Both the position numbers and the translations under genes were made by a program. From Bog-159 sp049511415 (GTDB lineage: Bacteria > Acidobacteriota > Terriglobia > Bryobacterales > Bryobacteraceae), in assembly GCA_049511415.1 (NCBI GenBank), contig JBEKYC010000042.1, positions 1 to 62,930 on the forward strand: 62,930 bases of DNA. The letters run 5' to 3'. A model generated the notes under the pieces. The model saw nothing but the letters and a program-made list of their open reading frames with translations, did not search any database and was not told the origin of the DNA. Shown here piece after piece: positions 7,808-16,853 of the stretch; within the stretch, counting starts at the first letter, position 1, and each line of letters begins with the position of its first letter.

Positions 7808-10249
7808 ATGTCAAAAGAGTTAATTGTTTCCGCCAACCGGCATGAAACGCGCGTGGCGGTGCTCGAAGACGATCAGGTCGTTGAAGTTTACCATCAACGC
7901 GAAAACGAATACTCGCTGGCAGGGAGCATCCACAAGGGACGCGTGACGCGCGTGCTGCCCGGGATGCAGTCGGCGTTCGTGGATATCGGGCTGGACCGCG
8001 ACGCGTTCTTATATGTTTCGGACTTCTTCGAAGACAACGAAGAATACGACAAAATCGTAACCAGCGTCGAGGAGAAGGTCCTCAAGATGGACAAGGGTGT
8101 GGTTGCGCCGGTGGCGCCCACGCCCGTGGCGGCCGTCGTGGTACCGACGGTTGAGCCCGTACCCGAACCGGTGACGCCTGTTGCAGCAGCAGCCCCGGCC
8201 GGGCCTCTGGCGCCTCCGGATGCTTTCGCCCGGCGCAACGATGATCGCGACCGGCGGGGCCGCCGGAACCGCCGCCGCCGTCCGCGGGGACGGGGGTTGC
8301 CGGAATCAAAATTCTTTTCGCCTGGGCAGCACCCGGAGCCGGCCGCGGCGCGACCCGTAGCCGAGGAGACTGCGGAAGCGGCCGAGCCCGAGACGGATGA
8401 GGAATTGATGGTGCTTCCCGGCGAGTCGCTGGCGAAGTATCGCGAGAACGAGGGAGACCCGGCGGAACAGGAAGAACCCGAAGACGCGGCGAGCTTAGAG
8501 CCGGAAATGCCCGCGGAGAGCGCGGCGGCGCCCGTGACTGCCGAGGAGCCAGCCGGCGTGGAAATACCAGAGCCGGAAGTGGTGGCTGCGGCGGAGACGG
8601 CTGAAGTTCCGGAAATGGCGGAACTAGTCGCAGTGCGGGACGAGCCGGAGTTCGAGCCGGTCACCGAGCCAGTGGAAACGGCAGAGACCGTGGAAATCGT
8701 GGAGGGGAGCGAAGCCGAGGAGACCGGCGAATCGGCGCCGGCCAGCGAAGCGGAGGTTGAGGAAGCCGCGGAGTCCCTGGTGGCGGAGGCGGGCAGCGAC
8801 GAGGAGTTGGGGCCGGAGCCGGCGCGCATCCCCACCAGTTTGACGGCGACGCTGCGCGAGCAAGGCCCGCGCTTCATGCATCGCGTCTCGCGCCGCATGC
8901 GGCGCAGAGGCCGCGGCGAGGGCGGCGAATTCCAGCAACGCGGCGAGCCGCGTCCGCAGGAGCCACGTCCGCTGGAGCCGCGTCAGGAAACACGCCAGGA
9001 AACGCGCCAAGTGACGCGTCCGGAACCGGTGCGCGCGGAGAAGTCCGGCACGCCTTCGATCAGCGATCTGCTGCGCGAGGGCCAGGAGATCATCGTGCAG
9101 ATCGCCAAGGAGCCGCTGGGGCAAAAAGGCGCGCGCATCACGTCGCACATCGCCCTGCCCGGCCGGTTTCTGGTGTACATGCCTACGGTGGATCACATTG
9201 GCGTGTCGCGCAAGATTCCGTCGGATGAAGAGCGGATGCGGCTGAAGCGGATTCTGCAGGCCAACCGCGTGGGCATCCCCGGCGGGTACATCGTGCGCAC
9301 GGCGGGCGACGGGCATACCGAGGAAGAACTGCGGGCCGACATGCTGTTCCTCTATAACCTTTGGCTGGATCTGCGGCAAAAGGCGGAGAAGCGCCCGGCG
9401 CCGGCGCTGGTGCATCACGATCTGGGGGTGGTGGAGCGCATCCTGCGCGATCAGCTTACTTCGTCGTTCAAGAGCATCTGGGTGGATAACGAAGAGGTCT
9501 ACGAGAACGTGCTGGGCTTCGTGCAACGTTTTCAGCCGGCACTGGTGGGCCGCGTGAGGATGTATACGCGTAGCACGCCGATTTTCGACGAGTACGGCAT
9601 TACGGCGGAACTCGAGAAAGCGCTACGGCCCAAGGTGTGGCTGAAGACCGGCGGGCACATCGTAATCAATCAGACCGAGGCGCTGGTGGCGATTGATGTC
9701 AATACGGGCAAGTATGTGGGCAAGTCCAACCGCCTGGAAGATACCATCGTCAAAACCAACACGGATGCCATTAAGGAGATCGTGCGGCAGATCCGGCTGC
9801 GGGATCTGGGCGGGATCATCGTGGTGGACTTCATCGACATGGACGAGCGCAAGAATCGCCAGCGGGTGATGCAGGTGCTCGAGGAAGCCATGCGGGCGGA
9901 CCGCGCGCCGTACAAGATTCTGCAGTTTAACGATTTCGGGCTGGTGGCGATCACGCGCAAGCGGGTGAAGCAGAGCCTGGAGCGTACGCTGTGCATGCCG
10001 TGCCCTTACTGCGAAGGTTCGGGCTACGTGAAGAGCGTGCAAACGGTGATCGGCGAGATTCTGCAGGAGGCGCAGAAGATCGCGCGCGCGGTGGACGGCA
10101 GCGTGATGCTGCGCGTGAATCCGGAGGTCGCCAAGGTGCTGAAGTCGAACCAGAATTCGTTCCTGCAGGAGATTGAAGAGATTCTGGGGCGGACGGTGAT
10201 GGTGAAGAGCGATCCGTTGCTGCACCAGGAGAAGTTCGATCTGGCGTAG
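7808..10249 (+). CDS. rng: Ribonuclease E/G family endoribonuclease
   Basis: The protein starts MSKELIVSANRHETRVAVLE and shows the S1 half GSIHKGRVTRVLPGMQSAFV. The S1 domain is split by an insert of about 300 residues (about 98-410) rich in Glu, Ala and Pro, flanked by Arg-rich patches. The conserved part resumes at SDLLREGQEIIVQI. Catalytic metal ligands Asp630 (AIDVNTG) and Asp674 (VVDFIDM) and the zinc-link cysteines Cys732 and Cys735 (CPYCEGSG) are present. It initiates mRNA decay and processes stable RNA precursors from AU-rich single-stranded sites. There is a strong GGAGG site 7 bases before the ATG. At 813 residues it is much longer than E. coli RNase G (about 490) because of the insert; it lacks an E. 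coli-type C-terminal scaffold. Confidence 0.93.
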   Translation: MSKELIVSANRHETRVAVLEDDQVVEVYHQRENEYSLAGSIHKGRVTRVLPGMQSAFVDIGLDRDAFLYVSDFFEDNEEYDKIVTSVEEKVLKMDKGVVAPVAPTPVAAVVVPTVEPVPEPVTPVAAAAPAGPLAPPDAFARRNDDRDRRGRRNRRRRPRGRGLPESKFFSPGQHPEPAAARPVAEETAEAAEPETDEELMVLPGESLAKYRENEGDPAEQEEPEDAASLEPEMPAESAAAPVTAEEPAGVEIPEPEVVAAAETAEVPEMAELVAVRDEPEFEPVTEPVETAETVEIVEGSEAEETGESAPASEAEVEEAAESLVAEAGSDEELGPEPARIPTSLTATLREQGPRFMHRVSRRMRRRGRGEGGEFQQRGEPRPQEPRPLEPRQETRQETRQVTRPEPVRAEKSGTPSISDLLREGQEIIVQIAKEPLGQKGARITSHIALPGRFLVYMPTVDHIGVSRKIPSDEERMRLKRILQANRVGIPGGYIVRTAGDGHTEEELRADMLFLYNLWLDLRQKAEKRPAPALVHHDLGVVERILRDQLTSSFKSIWVDNEEVYENVLGFVQRFQPALVGRVRMYTRSTPIFDEYGITAELEKALRPKVWLKTGGHIVINQTEALVAIDVNTGKYVGKSNRLEDTIVKTNTDAIKEIVRQIRLRDLGGIIVVDFIDMDERKNRQRVMQVLEEAMRADRAPYKILQFNDFGLVAITRKRVKQSLERTLCMPCPYCEGSGYVKSVQTVIGEILQEAQKIARAVDGSVMLRVNPEVAKVLKSNQNSFLQEIEEILGRTVMVKSDPLLHQEKFDLA

Positions 10250-10346
10250 GCGGGGGCGATACGCCTGCCTTAAGCTCAAGACGGAGGGCTGAAGCCATCC
10301 GCAGGCCATAAGCCTACCCCCTCGAATTCTGCTCCCCAATAGTCGA

Positions 10347-10369
10347 TATAATTAGTAGCTTATTGGAGG
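10347..10369 (+). promoter_or_regulatory. -10 element and ribosome-binding site of the sulfurtransferase gene
   Basis: TATAAT lies at 10347-10352 and GGAGG at 10365-10369, 12 bases before the ATG. No convincing -35 box lies 16-18 bases upstream. The transcript would have a leader of only about 20-25 bases. Confidence 0.4.
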
Positions 10370-10381
10370 AGATCCGCTTTT

Positions 10382-11245
10382 ATGGCAACGTATGCCCACC
10401 CCGAAACGCTCGTGAGCACCGATTGGACGGAAGCCCACGTTAATGATCCCAACGTCCGCGTCGTGGAAGTCGACGTGGACACGAAGGCCTACGACGAAGG
10501 CCATGTTCCCGGCGCCATCGCCTGGGCCTGGAATTCGCAACTGTGCGACACGGTGCGCCGCGACATATTGTCCAAGGCGCAGTTCGAGGAGTTGATGTCG
10601 GCGTCGGGCGTTACACCCGGGACCACGCTGGTGATCTATGGCGACAACAACAACTGGTTCGCCGCCTGGGCGTTCTGGCAGGCGAAGATTTACGGCCACA
10701 AAGACGTGCGGCTGATGAATGGCGGACGCAAGAAGTGGCTGATGGAGGGCCGCGAACTGGTGACGGGCGCGCCGCACATCGCACCGGCGCGGTACACGGC
10801 CGCGGAACCGGATCTTTCGTTAAGGGCGTTTCTGCCCCAAGTGCAGGAGGCCGTGGCGGGAAATGCGGCAGGGCTGGTGGACGTGCGCAGCCCGCAGGAA
10901 TTCAGCGGTGAAATGCTGGCGCCTCCGGGACTGCCGGAGACCTGCCAGCGCGGCGGCCATATCCCCGGCGCGCGCAGCATTCCGTGGAGCAAGGCCTGCA
11001 ACGACGACGGCACCTTCAAAACCGCCGATGAGTTGCGGGACTTATACGGCAAAGAAGGCATCGACGGAGGGAAGCCGGTGATCGCCTATTGCCGCATCGG
11101 CGAGCGCTCCAGCCATAGCTGGTTCGTGCTGAAGTATTTGCTCGGCTTCGGCAACGTGAAGAACTATGACGGATCCTGGACGGAGTGGGGGAACCTGGTG
11201 GGCGCGCCGGTAGAGAAGGGCGTGGCGGCTGCGGCTAAGGGGTGA
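10382..11245 (+). CDS. Sulfurtransferase with two rhodanese domains
   Basis: The 287-residue protein has an inactive N-terminal rhodanese domain (about 10-130; HVPGAIAWAW and VIYGDNNNWFAAW) and an active C-terminal domain (about 145-280) with HIPGARSIPWSKA and the catalytic loop CRIGERSSH (Cys237). It would transfer sulfane sulfur from thiosulfate or 3-mercaptopyruvate to cyanide or thiols; the CRIGER-type loop favours thiosulfate. It is cytoplasmic, since no signal peptide is seen. It appears monocistronic, convergent with the ABC genes that follow. Confidence 0.9.
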   Translation: MATYAHPETLVSTDWTEAHVNDPNVRVVEVDVDTKAYDEGHVPGAIAWAWNSQLCDTVRRDILSKAQFEELMSASGVTPGTTLVIYGDNNNWFAAWAFWQAKIYGHKDVRLMNGGRKKWLMEGRELVTGAPHIAPARYTAAEPDLSLRAFLPQVQEAVAGNAAGLVDVRSPQEFSGEMLAPPGLPETCQRGGHIPGARSIPWSKACNDDGTFKTADELRDLYGKEGIDGGKPVIAYCRIGERSSHSWFVLKYLLGFGNVKNYDGSWTEWGNLVGAPVEKGVAAAAKG

Positions 11246-11315
11246 ACCGGACTATCCCGCGGCACGGCCCTGACGAATCCGCAAGCGTTTATAAGCAACC
11301 AACGCAGATTCCTTG

Positions 11316-12722
11316 CTACTCGCTCTTCAGCGAGGCTTCCATGCGAACACCTTGGATTTCGAAGTTGCGGCGGACGTGGGCGAGCGGTTCTTCCACTTCG
11401 ACGGTTACCTCTCGCGCCGAGCGCGGCAGTGACGGCGCCCAGCGGGTCTCGACCGGATCGAGGTGCAATCCGGAAGGAAACGGAGAGTAGGAGACGGACT
11501 CCGTTAGGGGGCTTGTAATTTCGCCGAAGCGGGCGTAGACGAGGCGCGCAGGCCAGCCAAATGCCGCGTCGCAAAAGAATTGATCGAAGATGCCCAGGTG
11601 GCAGCGCAAGCCGTCTAGCGCATTGACTGGCGTGTGACTCAGCGGAATCGTGGCAGCGCGGTGATTGCCGAAGAGCGTGAGATAGACTGAGCCGCGGATC
11701 GTCACGGCCTGCTGGCGCTCCCAGTTGAAGAACGGCAGATCCACGGTGGTCGTGACGTCCAATCGCATAGTGCCCGGTCCGGCGGCGTGGCGCATGGCGC
11801 CTCCCAGACTGGACTTCCAGATCCTGCCGTCAGGAGCTTGTAACCTAACGTCAGCGGCATCCATGCGGACGTCCAGCGCATCCGGAACGCCGGTCACCGT
11901 CAGCGGCAGGCGCACCTCGACGTTTTCCCAAGTGTTGGCCTTGCGCGGCCGAAACTCGATCCCGTTGCGGTCGACGGAGAGGCGCAGCGCGGAGTTCTCG
12001 ACCGTTTGTTTCGCAAGACGGGACTGCAGGGCCCAGGCCGGGGCCCAGGGCAGATACCAGTAGGCAACCGCGGCTATGACGGTTCCCGCGACGGCGACAA
12101 CGCGGCCCAGAAACGTCCGGCGTTTCCGGTACAGCACGTATAGAATACAGAGCAAAGCGGCCGCCAAACCCGCAACGACTACGGTTTCGCGAATCCACTC
12201 GATGCCACCCGGCCACAACGGTTTGCGGATCTCGGCCGAGAACAGGATGGGTGTTTCCATGCTGTACCAGACGGTCACCAGGATCAGGGTGGAAAAGATG
12301 AAGGGCACAATCCCGGCAGTAAGGGCCGCCAGCGCGATTACCGGCAGGGAGCCCAGCAGGAGGATCAGGAACTGGGACCACAGCAATCCGGGGATGCATG
12401 GCAACAGCGGAAATCCGGCGGCGCTCACTCGGATAATCTGCGCGAGCAATATCGGCAGGTTGACAAACACGACCACGAACAGCAGTTTGGCGCCAAGCAA
12501 ACTGCTCCAGCGGTAGGGCCGTGTAATCCAGAACTGGCGGTCCCCGGGGATGGCCTCGGCGTGCACCAGGCGGGCGATCAGGTAGCCGGAAGCGGCGAGC
12601 AGCAGGGCTGCCAGCCACCACGGATTCACCCAGGCGAAGACTCCGTCCAGAAGCAGAATGAACGTAATCTCCCGCCATAGAAAGCGGGCGTCTTTTTTGA
12701 AGATATGCAAGGCCTGCCGCAT
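11316..12722 (-). CDS. ABC transporter permease with a large C-terminal domain
   Basis: The start MRQALHIFKKDARFLW was chosen because the longer frame upstream is the antisense of the ATPase gene. The 468-residue product has six or so hydrophobic segments in the first 260 residues, then a C-terminal region of about 200 residues with beta-rich character (RLPLTVTGVPDALDVRMDAA), predicted outside the membrane. It lies 11 bases after the ATPase gene and should pair with it as an exporter. The regulator upstream is YtrA-like; such systems often respond to cell-wall-active antibiotics, but substrate is unknown here. Confidence 0.75.
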   Translation of the reverse strand: MRQALHIFKKDARFLWREITFILLLDGVFAWVNPWWLAALLLAASGYLIARLVHAEAIPGDRQFWITRPYRWSSLLGAKLLFVVVFVNLPILLAQIIRVSAAGFPLLPCIPGLLWSQFLILLLGSLPVIALAALTAGIVPFIFSTLILVTVWYSMETPILFSAEIRKPLWPGGIEWIRETVVVAGLAAALLCILYVLYRKRRTFLGRVVAVAGTVIAAVAYWYLPWAPAWALQSRLAKQTVENSALRLSVDRNGIEFRPRKANTWENVEVRLPLTVTGVPDALDVRMDAADVRLQAPDGRIWKSSLGGAMRHAAGPGTMRLDVTTTVDLPFFNWERQQAVTIRGSVYLTLFGNHRAATIPLSHTPVNALDGLRCHLGIFDQFFCDAAFGWPARLVYARFGEITSPLTESVSYSPFPSGLHLDPVETRWAPSLPRSAREVTVEVEEPLAHVRRNFEIQGVRMEASLKSE

Positions 12723-12733
12723 GTATGGCTCCT

Positions 12734-13639
12734 TCAAACGGTCTTGGATGCGCCGCGCGCCAGTGTCAGAAAGATGGCACGCAGGGGCATGGGATGAACC
12801 GAAATCTCTCGGACGCCGCCAAAAAGGCGGCGAATCTCGCTGGCGGTGCGTTCCGGATCGAAGCGCGATTCCACAAACCGCACCAAGGCTGGGGAGGCTT
12901 CGGGACGCAGCCAGGCAGCGGGCCAGTCCTGGCCGGCGGGCATTTGCGCGGGCGGATCCACGGTCACTTCGATTTCGCGGAAGCGGGCGCTGAGCGAGGT
13001 CATTTCCTCGGTGAACCACAGGCGTCCGCGATCCAGATAGGCGACATGGCTGAGGAAGCTTTCGATGTCGGACAGGTCGTGCGAGGAAATCAGGATGGTG
13101 GTTTCGCCAGCGCTTTCGAGGAGGCCTTCGATCAACTCTTCACGCACCAGGGCATCCAAGCCGCTGAAGGGCTCGTCTAGCACCAGGAGCGGCGGGCGGT
13201 AAGCGAGCGACGAAGCCAACGCGGCTTTCATCCACATGCCGCGGGAGAGATCGCGCAGCCTGCGCTTGCGCGGCAGGTCGAACTGGCGGAGCAGTTCCAC
13301 GGCGCGCGCATCGTCCCAGGTAGGATAGAAGGGCTTGAGATAGGCCAGCAGATACTCGACGGTCATCCATTGCGGCATCTCCTGGTTTTCGGAGACGTAG
13401 CCGATGCGGCTGAATTCCCGCGGACCCAGGCGGCGGGAATCGACGCCCAGCACCTCGACGCGGCCCGAGGTGGGCTGGAGGATGTTCATCACGATTTTGA
13501 TGCTGGTGGTCTTGCCGGCGCCGTTGGGTCCGATGAGACCGAAGACGCTGCCTCGGGGAACTTCGAGATTGAGGCCATCGAGAACTGCCACGGCGCCGAA
13601 CGATTTTGTGACCTCACGCGCTTGGAGCACTCCGTTCAC
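12734..13639 (-). CDS. ABC transporter ATP-binding protein (YtrB-like)
   Basis: Walker A is GPNGAGKTTS, the signature region is LSRGMWMKAALASSLAYRPP (degenerate LSGGQ, as in YtrB/EcsA-like proteins) and Walker B is LLVLDEPFSGLD, followed by the H-loop SSHDL. I set the start at GTG 13639, three bases after the TAA of the GntR gene and behind an AGAGGT site, giving 301 residues. A longer frame from 13705 would overlap the regulator. The last 90 residues are a non-ATPase extension that may contact the permease. Confidence 0.85.
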   Translation of the reverse strand: MNGVLQAREVTKSFGAVAVLDGLNLEVPRGSVFGLIGPNGAGKTTSIKIVMNILQPTSGRVEVLGVDSRRLGPREFSRIGYVSENQEMPQWMTVEYLLAYLKPFYPTWDDARAVELLRQFDLPRKRRLRDLSRGMWMKAALASSLAYRPPLLVLDEPFSGLDALVREELIEGLLESAGETTILISSHDLSDIESFLSHVAYLDRGRLWFTEEMTSLSARFREIEVTVDPPAQMPAGQDWPAAWLRPEASPALVRFVESRFDPERTASEIRRLFGGVREISVHPMPLRAIFLTLARGASKTV

Positions 13640-13641
13640 AT

Positions 13642-14043
13642 TTACCTCTTTCGCACTTTCTCCATGACGTCGAGGCGGCGCCAGTGGCGGCTGAGAGCTT
13701 CCCACACCTCGTCCAGATCGAGGCCCAGCTTTTGCGCCTCGACGACGAGATGTTCGAGTTCGGTGTTGAGGAGATTAGCGCGCTCCGCTGCCGTGGAGAA
13801 CGGCCGCCGCGCCACTACCGTACCGAGTCCGACGTGCAATTCGAGCAGTCCTTCCGCCAGCAATTGCGTGATCACTTTGTGTGCGGTATTCGGGTTGATT
13901 TTCAGCGCTTTGCTCAAGGCGCGCACGGAAGGGAACGGGTCGCCGGGCAACATCTGGCCCGAGACCACGGCCTTTTTGGCGGCATAGACCACCTGTTCGC
14001 GGATTCCCACGCCGGGATCGAACGACACGCGGAACGGAATCAC
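13642..14043 (-). CDS. GntR-family transcriptional regulator, YtrA subfamily
   Basis: The 133-residue protein has an N-terminal winged helix (GIREQVVYAAKKAVVSGQML, then PSVRALSKALKINPNTAHKV) and only a short helical C-terminal tail, the YtrA arrangement. It heads the minus-strand operon with the ABC genes and probably represses it. Its start is GTG at 14043, right at the edge of a palindrome (14047-14067), with no ribosome-binding site, suggesting a leaderless or very short-leader transcript. Confidence 0.88.
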   Translation of the reverse strand: MIPFRVSFDPGVGIREQVVYAAKKAVVSGQMLPGDPFPSVRALSKALKINPNTAHKVITQLLAEGLLELHVGLGTVVARRPFSTAAERANLLNTELEHLVVEAQKLGLDLDEVWEALSRHWRRLDVMEKVRKR

Positions 14044-14046
14044 ACG

Positions 14047-14067
14047 TGTACTATAACAGATAGTACA
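14047..14067. promoter_or_regulatory. Palindromic operator of the GntR/ABC operon
   Basis: TGTACTA (14047-14053) and TAGTACA (14061-14067) form a perfect inverted repeat around a 7-base spacer. On the minus strand it overlaps a TATAGT -10-like box (14055-14050) that ends 7 bases before the GTG start. Position and symmetry fit autorepression by the adjacent GntR protein (inference). Confidence 0.6.
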
Positions 14068-14083
14068 GTCAAGCGGGCGGCAA

Positions 14084-15700
14084 TTATGCCATCTTGATAG
14101 CCGCGGCTTCCTGCAAACCGCGGGCTTCGATTTCCTGATCGCGGATGCGGAACTTCTGCACCTTGCCTGTCACGGTCATGGGGAAGGCATCTACGAACCT
14201 GATATATTGCGGAACCTTGAAGTGCGCGATCTGACCCTGGCAGTAGCCGCGGACTTCGTCTTCGGTCATTGATTCGCCGGTCTTCAGTTTGATCCAGGCG
14301 AGCACAGCTTCGCCCAGGCGGGCGTCCGGCAGGCCGACCACGTACACGTCCGCGATTTTGGGATGCTGGTGCAGGAACTCTTCGATCTCGCGCGGGTAGA
14401 CGTTCTCGCCGCCGCGTATGATCATTTCCTTGAGACGGCCGGCGATGTGGAAGTAGCCATCGTCGCGCATGACTGCCAGATCGCCGGTGTGCAGCCAGCC
14501 GTCCTGATCGACCGCGCGAGCGGTGGCTTCCGGTTCGTCGTCGTAGCCTTTCATCACCATGTAGCCGCGGGCACATAATTCGCCGCGTTGGCCGCTTTCG
14601 AGAGTTTCATTGTTCCAGGGCGCCACGATCTTGACTTCAGTTTCGGGAAGGACGTTGCCGATGGTGGAAACGCGATGTTCCAGGTCGTCATCGACGCCGG
14701 AGCCCGTGATGGCCGGTGAGCTTTCGGTCTGGCCATAGGCGACGGTCATGCCGGTACAGTGCATGTCGGTGATGACGCGCTTCATCACTTCCACGGGACA
14801 CGGCGCGCCTGCCATGATGCCCGTCCGCAGCGTGGACATGTCGTACTGGCGGAAGTCGGGATGCTCCAATTCGGCGATGAACATGGTGGGCACGCCGTAG
14901 ATGACGGTGCAGCGTTCCGCGGCGATCGCTTGCAGGGTTGCCAGTGGATCGAATTGCGCGGCCGGCATGACCAGCGCGATGCCGTGCACCACCGCCATCA
15001 GCGAGCTCATTACACATCCGAAGCAATGATAGAGGGGCACTGGCGAGCAGAGACGATCGGCGGACGTGAGACGCATGCCGCGGCCGACGATGTAGGCGTT
15101 GTTGACCAGGTTTCGATGCGTCAGCAGCACGCCCTTGGGCGATCCGGTGGTGCCGGAAGTGTACTGTATGTTGACGACGTCTTCGGGTGCGAGGTCCAGT
15201 TGGGGAATATCGGCGCCGCCGGCAAGCATCTCGTCCCACGCGAATGTGCCCAACTGAACCACATGCTCGAGTGCCAGATCCGCGCTGGCGCGTGCTTCGT
15301 TGAGAATGTCGAGGTAGCAGACGCGCGCGTCGCGCGCATGCAGGAAAACCGCCTTCATGCGGGATTTGCCCAGGGCGAAACGCAGTTCGTGCGCGCGATA
15401 GGCAGGGTTCACGTTGACCAGCACCGCTCCGGCGAGGGCGGTGGCGAGTTGCAGATAGATCCATTCGGCGCAGTTGCAGGCCCACACGCCGACACGGTCG
15501 CCGGGACGTATACCGAGCCCCCAGATCCCGCGCGCCGTGCGCTGCGCTTGTTCCTGCAACTCGCCATAGGTAATGCGCAGTCCTTGATGGCGGGAAATCA
15601 ATGCGTCGGCGGAGGGATTACGGGCGGCGGAATCGGCAAGCACCTGGCCGATGGTCTTTTCCAGTAGCGGCAGGGCGGGGCCGCGGGCGTAGCTTTTCAC
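14084..15700 (-). CDS. Fatty-acyl-CoA synthetase (AMP-forming)
   Basis: The 538-residue ANL-superfamily enzyme shows the P-loop YTSGTTGSPKGVLLTH, the adenylate motif YGQTESSP, HTGDLAVMRDDGYFHIAGR, the hinge RLKEMIIRGGENVYP and the C-terminal catalytic lysine region TVTGKVQKF. It activates fatty acids with ATP and CoA. It lies divergently near fadN-fadA-fadE and would feed acyl-CoA into that pathway. Medium- versus long-chain preference cannot be read from the sequence. Confidence 0.9.
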   Translation of the reverse strand: MKSYARGPALPLLEKTIGQVLADSAARNPSADALISRHQGLRITYGELQEQAQRTARGIWGLGIRPGDRVGVWACNCAEWIYLQLATALAGAVLVNVNPAYRAHELRFALGKSRMKAVFLHARDARVCYLDILNEARASADLALEHVVQLGTFAWDEMLAGGADIPQLDLAPEDVVNIQYTSGTTGSPKGVLLTHRNLVNNAYIVGRGMRLTSADRLCSPVPLYHCFGCVMSSLMAVVHGIALVMPAAQFDPLATLQAIAAERCTVIYGVPTMFIAELEHPDFRQYDMSTLRTGIMAGAPCPVEVMKRVITDMHCTGMTVAYGQTESSPAITGSGVDDDLEHRVSTIGNVLPETEVKIVAPWNNETLESGQRGELCARGYMVMKGYDDEPEATARAVDQDGWLHTGDLAVMRDDGYFHIAGRLKEMIIRGGENVYPREIEEFLHQHPKIADVYVVGLPDARLGEAVLAWIKLKTGESMTEDEVRGYCQGQIAHFKVPQYIRFVDAFPMTVTGKVQKFRIRDQEIEARGLQEAAAIKMA

Positions 15701-15707
15701 TGGGGAA

Positions 15708-16265
15708 TTATATCGCTTTTGTGGGGCTGGATTGCAGCGCGTGGGCGACGATCGTCACCCCGGTCTCTCCGGCAGCGCCGAGTGCGGCGAGCAATTCGCT
15801 CTCGATACCTTGCGGGTCGATCTCCACTTCGCAGGCGGCCATCTGTTCGTCGGTGGCGCCGGTGTAGCATAGCTCGCATGCCGCGAGGGTATCATCTTCG
15901 GTTCTGGTGACCGGCCCGAAAACGCGGCAGGTGATGGGCCGCGATTCGTATAGGTCGCACCAGCCGGTTTCGGGATCTAGGACGGGGCAGGGAGCATCGT
16001 CTGACTCGATGTATGCCGCGGCGCGCGACCGCACGTGCTCCGCGCGGGTTGGATCGGCGGCATCGAGAGCGGCCAATCCGGCGCGCAGTCGCCGCGCGTC
16101 TAACCGGGTGATCTCGAACGGTCCGAGACAGCATTGCGCGCAACCCGGGCGGCAGACCAGCCACTCGCCGCTGCGGCGGGCCGCTTCCGCCATGGCGTCC
16201 GCAATTTGCGATAAGAGCTGCCGATCGCCGGTTTCGATTTGGATCAGCGGCTGACGCGTTACCAT
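15708..16265 (-). CDS. YkgJ-type cysteine-cluster protein
   Basis: The start is ATG 16265 (MVTRQPLIQIETGD); the longer frame upstream is antisense to the kinase gene. Metal-binding cysteines lie at Cys38, Cys42, Cys45 and Cys46 (CRPGCAQCC), with further ones in CDLYESRPITC and ACELC, as in the YkgJ/UPF0153 group thought to bind zinc or Fe-S. The product has 185 residues. Its 5' end overlaps the divergent zeta-like gene by 27 bases, and its stop is 7 bases from the acyl-CoA synthetase start, so the two may share a transcript. Function is unknown. Confidence 0.8.
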   Translation of the reverse strand: MVTRQPLIQIETGDRQLLSQIADAMAEAARRSGEWLVCRPGCAQCCLGPFEITRLDARRLRAGLAALDAADPTRAEHVRSRAAAYIESDDAPCPVLDPETGWCDLYESRPITCRVFGPVTRTEDDTLAACELCYTGATDEQMAACEVEIDPQGIESELLAALGAAGETGVTIVAHALQSSPTKAI

Positions 16266-16853
16266 GAATCTTTGGCTCAACCAAATCTTATCGTGCTTGC
16301 CGGCCCGAATGGCGCCGGCAAGACCACGGCATCGCAACGTTTGTTGACGGGAGCGCTGGCCGTGGAAGAGTTCGTGAATGCGGATGCCATCGCGAAGGGG
16401 CTGTCGGCATTCCGGCCCGAGAGCGTGGCGATAGAGGCGGGACGCATCATGCTGGCGCGGTTGCATGAGCTCGCCGCGCGGCGAGTAAGCTTTGCCTTCG
16501 AGACAACTCTGGCCAGCCGCACGTTTGCCGGATGGATCAAAGGGCTGATCGCGGAAGGTTATACGTTCCGGTTGATTTTTCTGTGGCTGCCTTCGGCGGA
16601 GACGGCGGTCACACGCGTACAGGACCGTGTGCTGTCCGGCGGTCATGATGTTCCGGGCGATGTGATCAGGCGTCGATATCAGACTGGCCTCAAGAACTTC
16701 TTCCGCCTATACAGTCCCCTCTCGCAAGGCTGGATGCTTCTGGATAATTCGGTGCGCGAGAAGCCTACGGTGATCGCGGAAGGCTCGTTTGAGCGGCCCA
16801 CTGTGGTTTTGGTTCCCGAGTTGTGGGACAATTTGAAGCGGGAGTGGTCATGA
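16239..16853 (+). CDS. Zeta-toxin-like P-loop kinase
   Basis: The 204-residue protein has PNLIVLAGPNGAGKTT (Walker A, residues 22-30), the NADAIAKGL motif and FAFETTLASRTF, the pattern of zeta-toxin-like kinases. True zeta toxins phosphorylate UDP-N-acetylglucosamine; whether this member does is unknown. The start is TTG at 16239, since no ATG lies in frame before the P-loop. A small gene follows with a 4-bp overlap and is its likely partner. Alternative: a non-toxic housekeeping kinase of the same fold. Confidence 0.75.
   Translation: MDQRLTRYHESLAQPNLIVLAGPNGAGKTTASQRLLTGALAVEEFVNADAIAKGLSAFRPESVAIEAGRIMLARLHELAARRVSFAFETTLASRTFAGWIKGLIAEGYTFRLIFLWLPSAETAVTRVQDRVLSGGHDVPGDVIRRRYQTGLKNFFRLYSPLSQGWMLLDNSVREKPTVIAEGSFERPTVVLVPELWDNLKREWS

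Noticed and set aside
7894..9526. Long minus-strand frames (334 and 300 codons) within the RNase gene
   Set aside because: They mirror the low-complexity, GC-rich insert and catalytic domain; Ser/Ala- or Arg/His-rich composition with no motif.
12723..13019. 99-codon 5' extension of the ABC permease gene
   Set aside because: It lies wholly antisense-phase within the ATPase gene; the permease proper starts at MRQALHIFKK.
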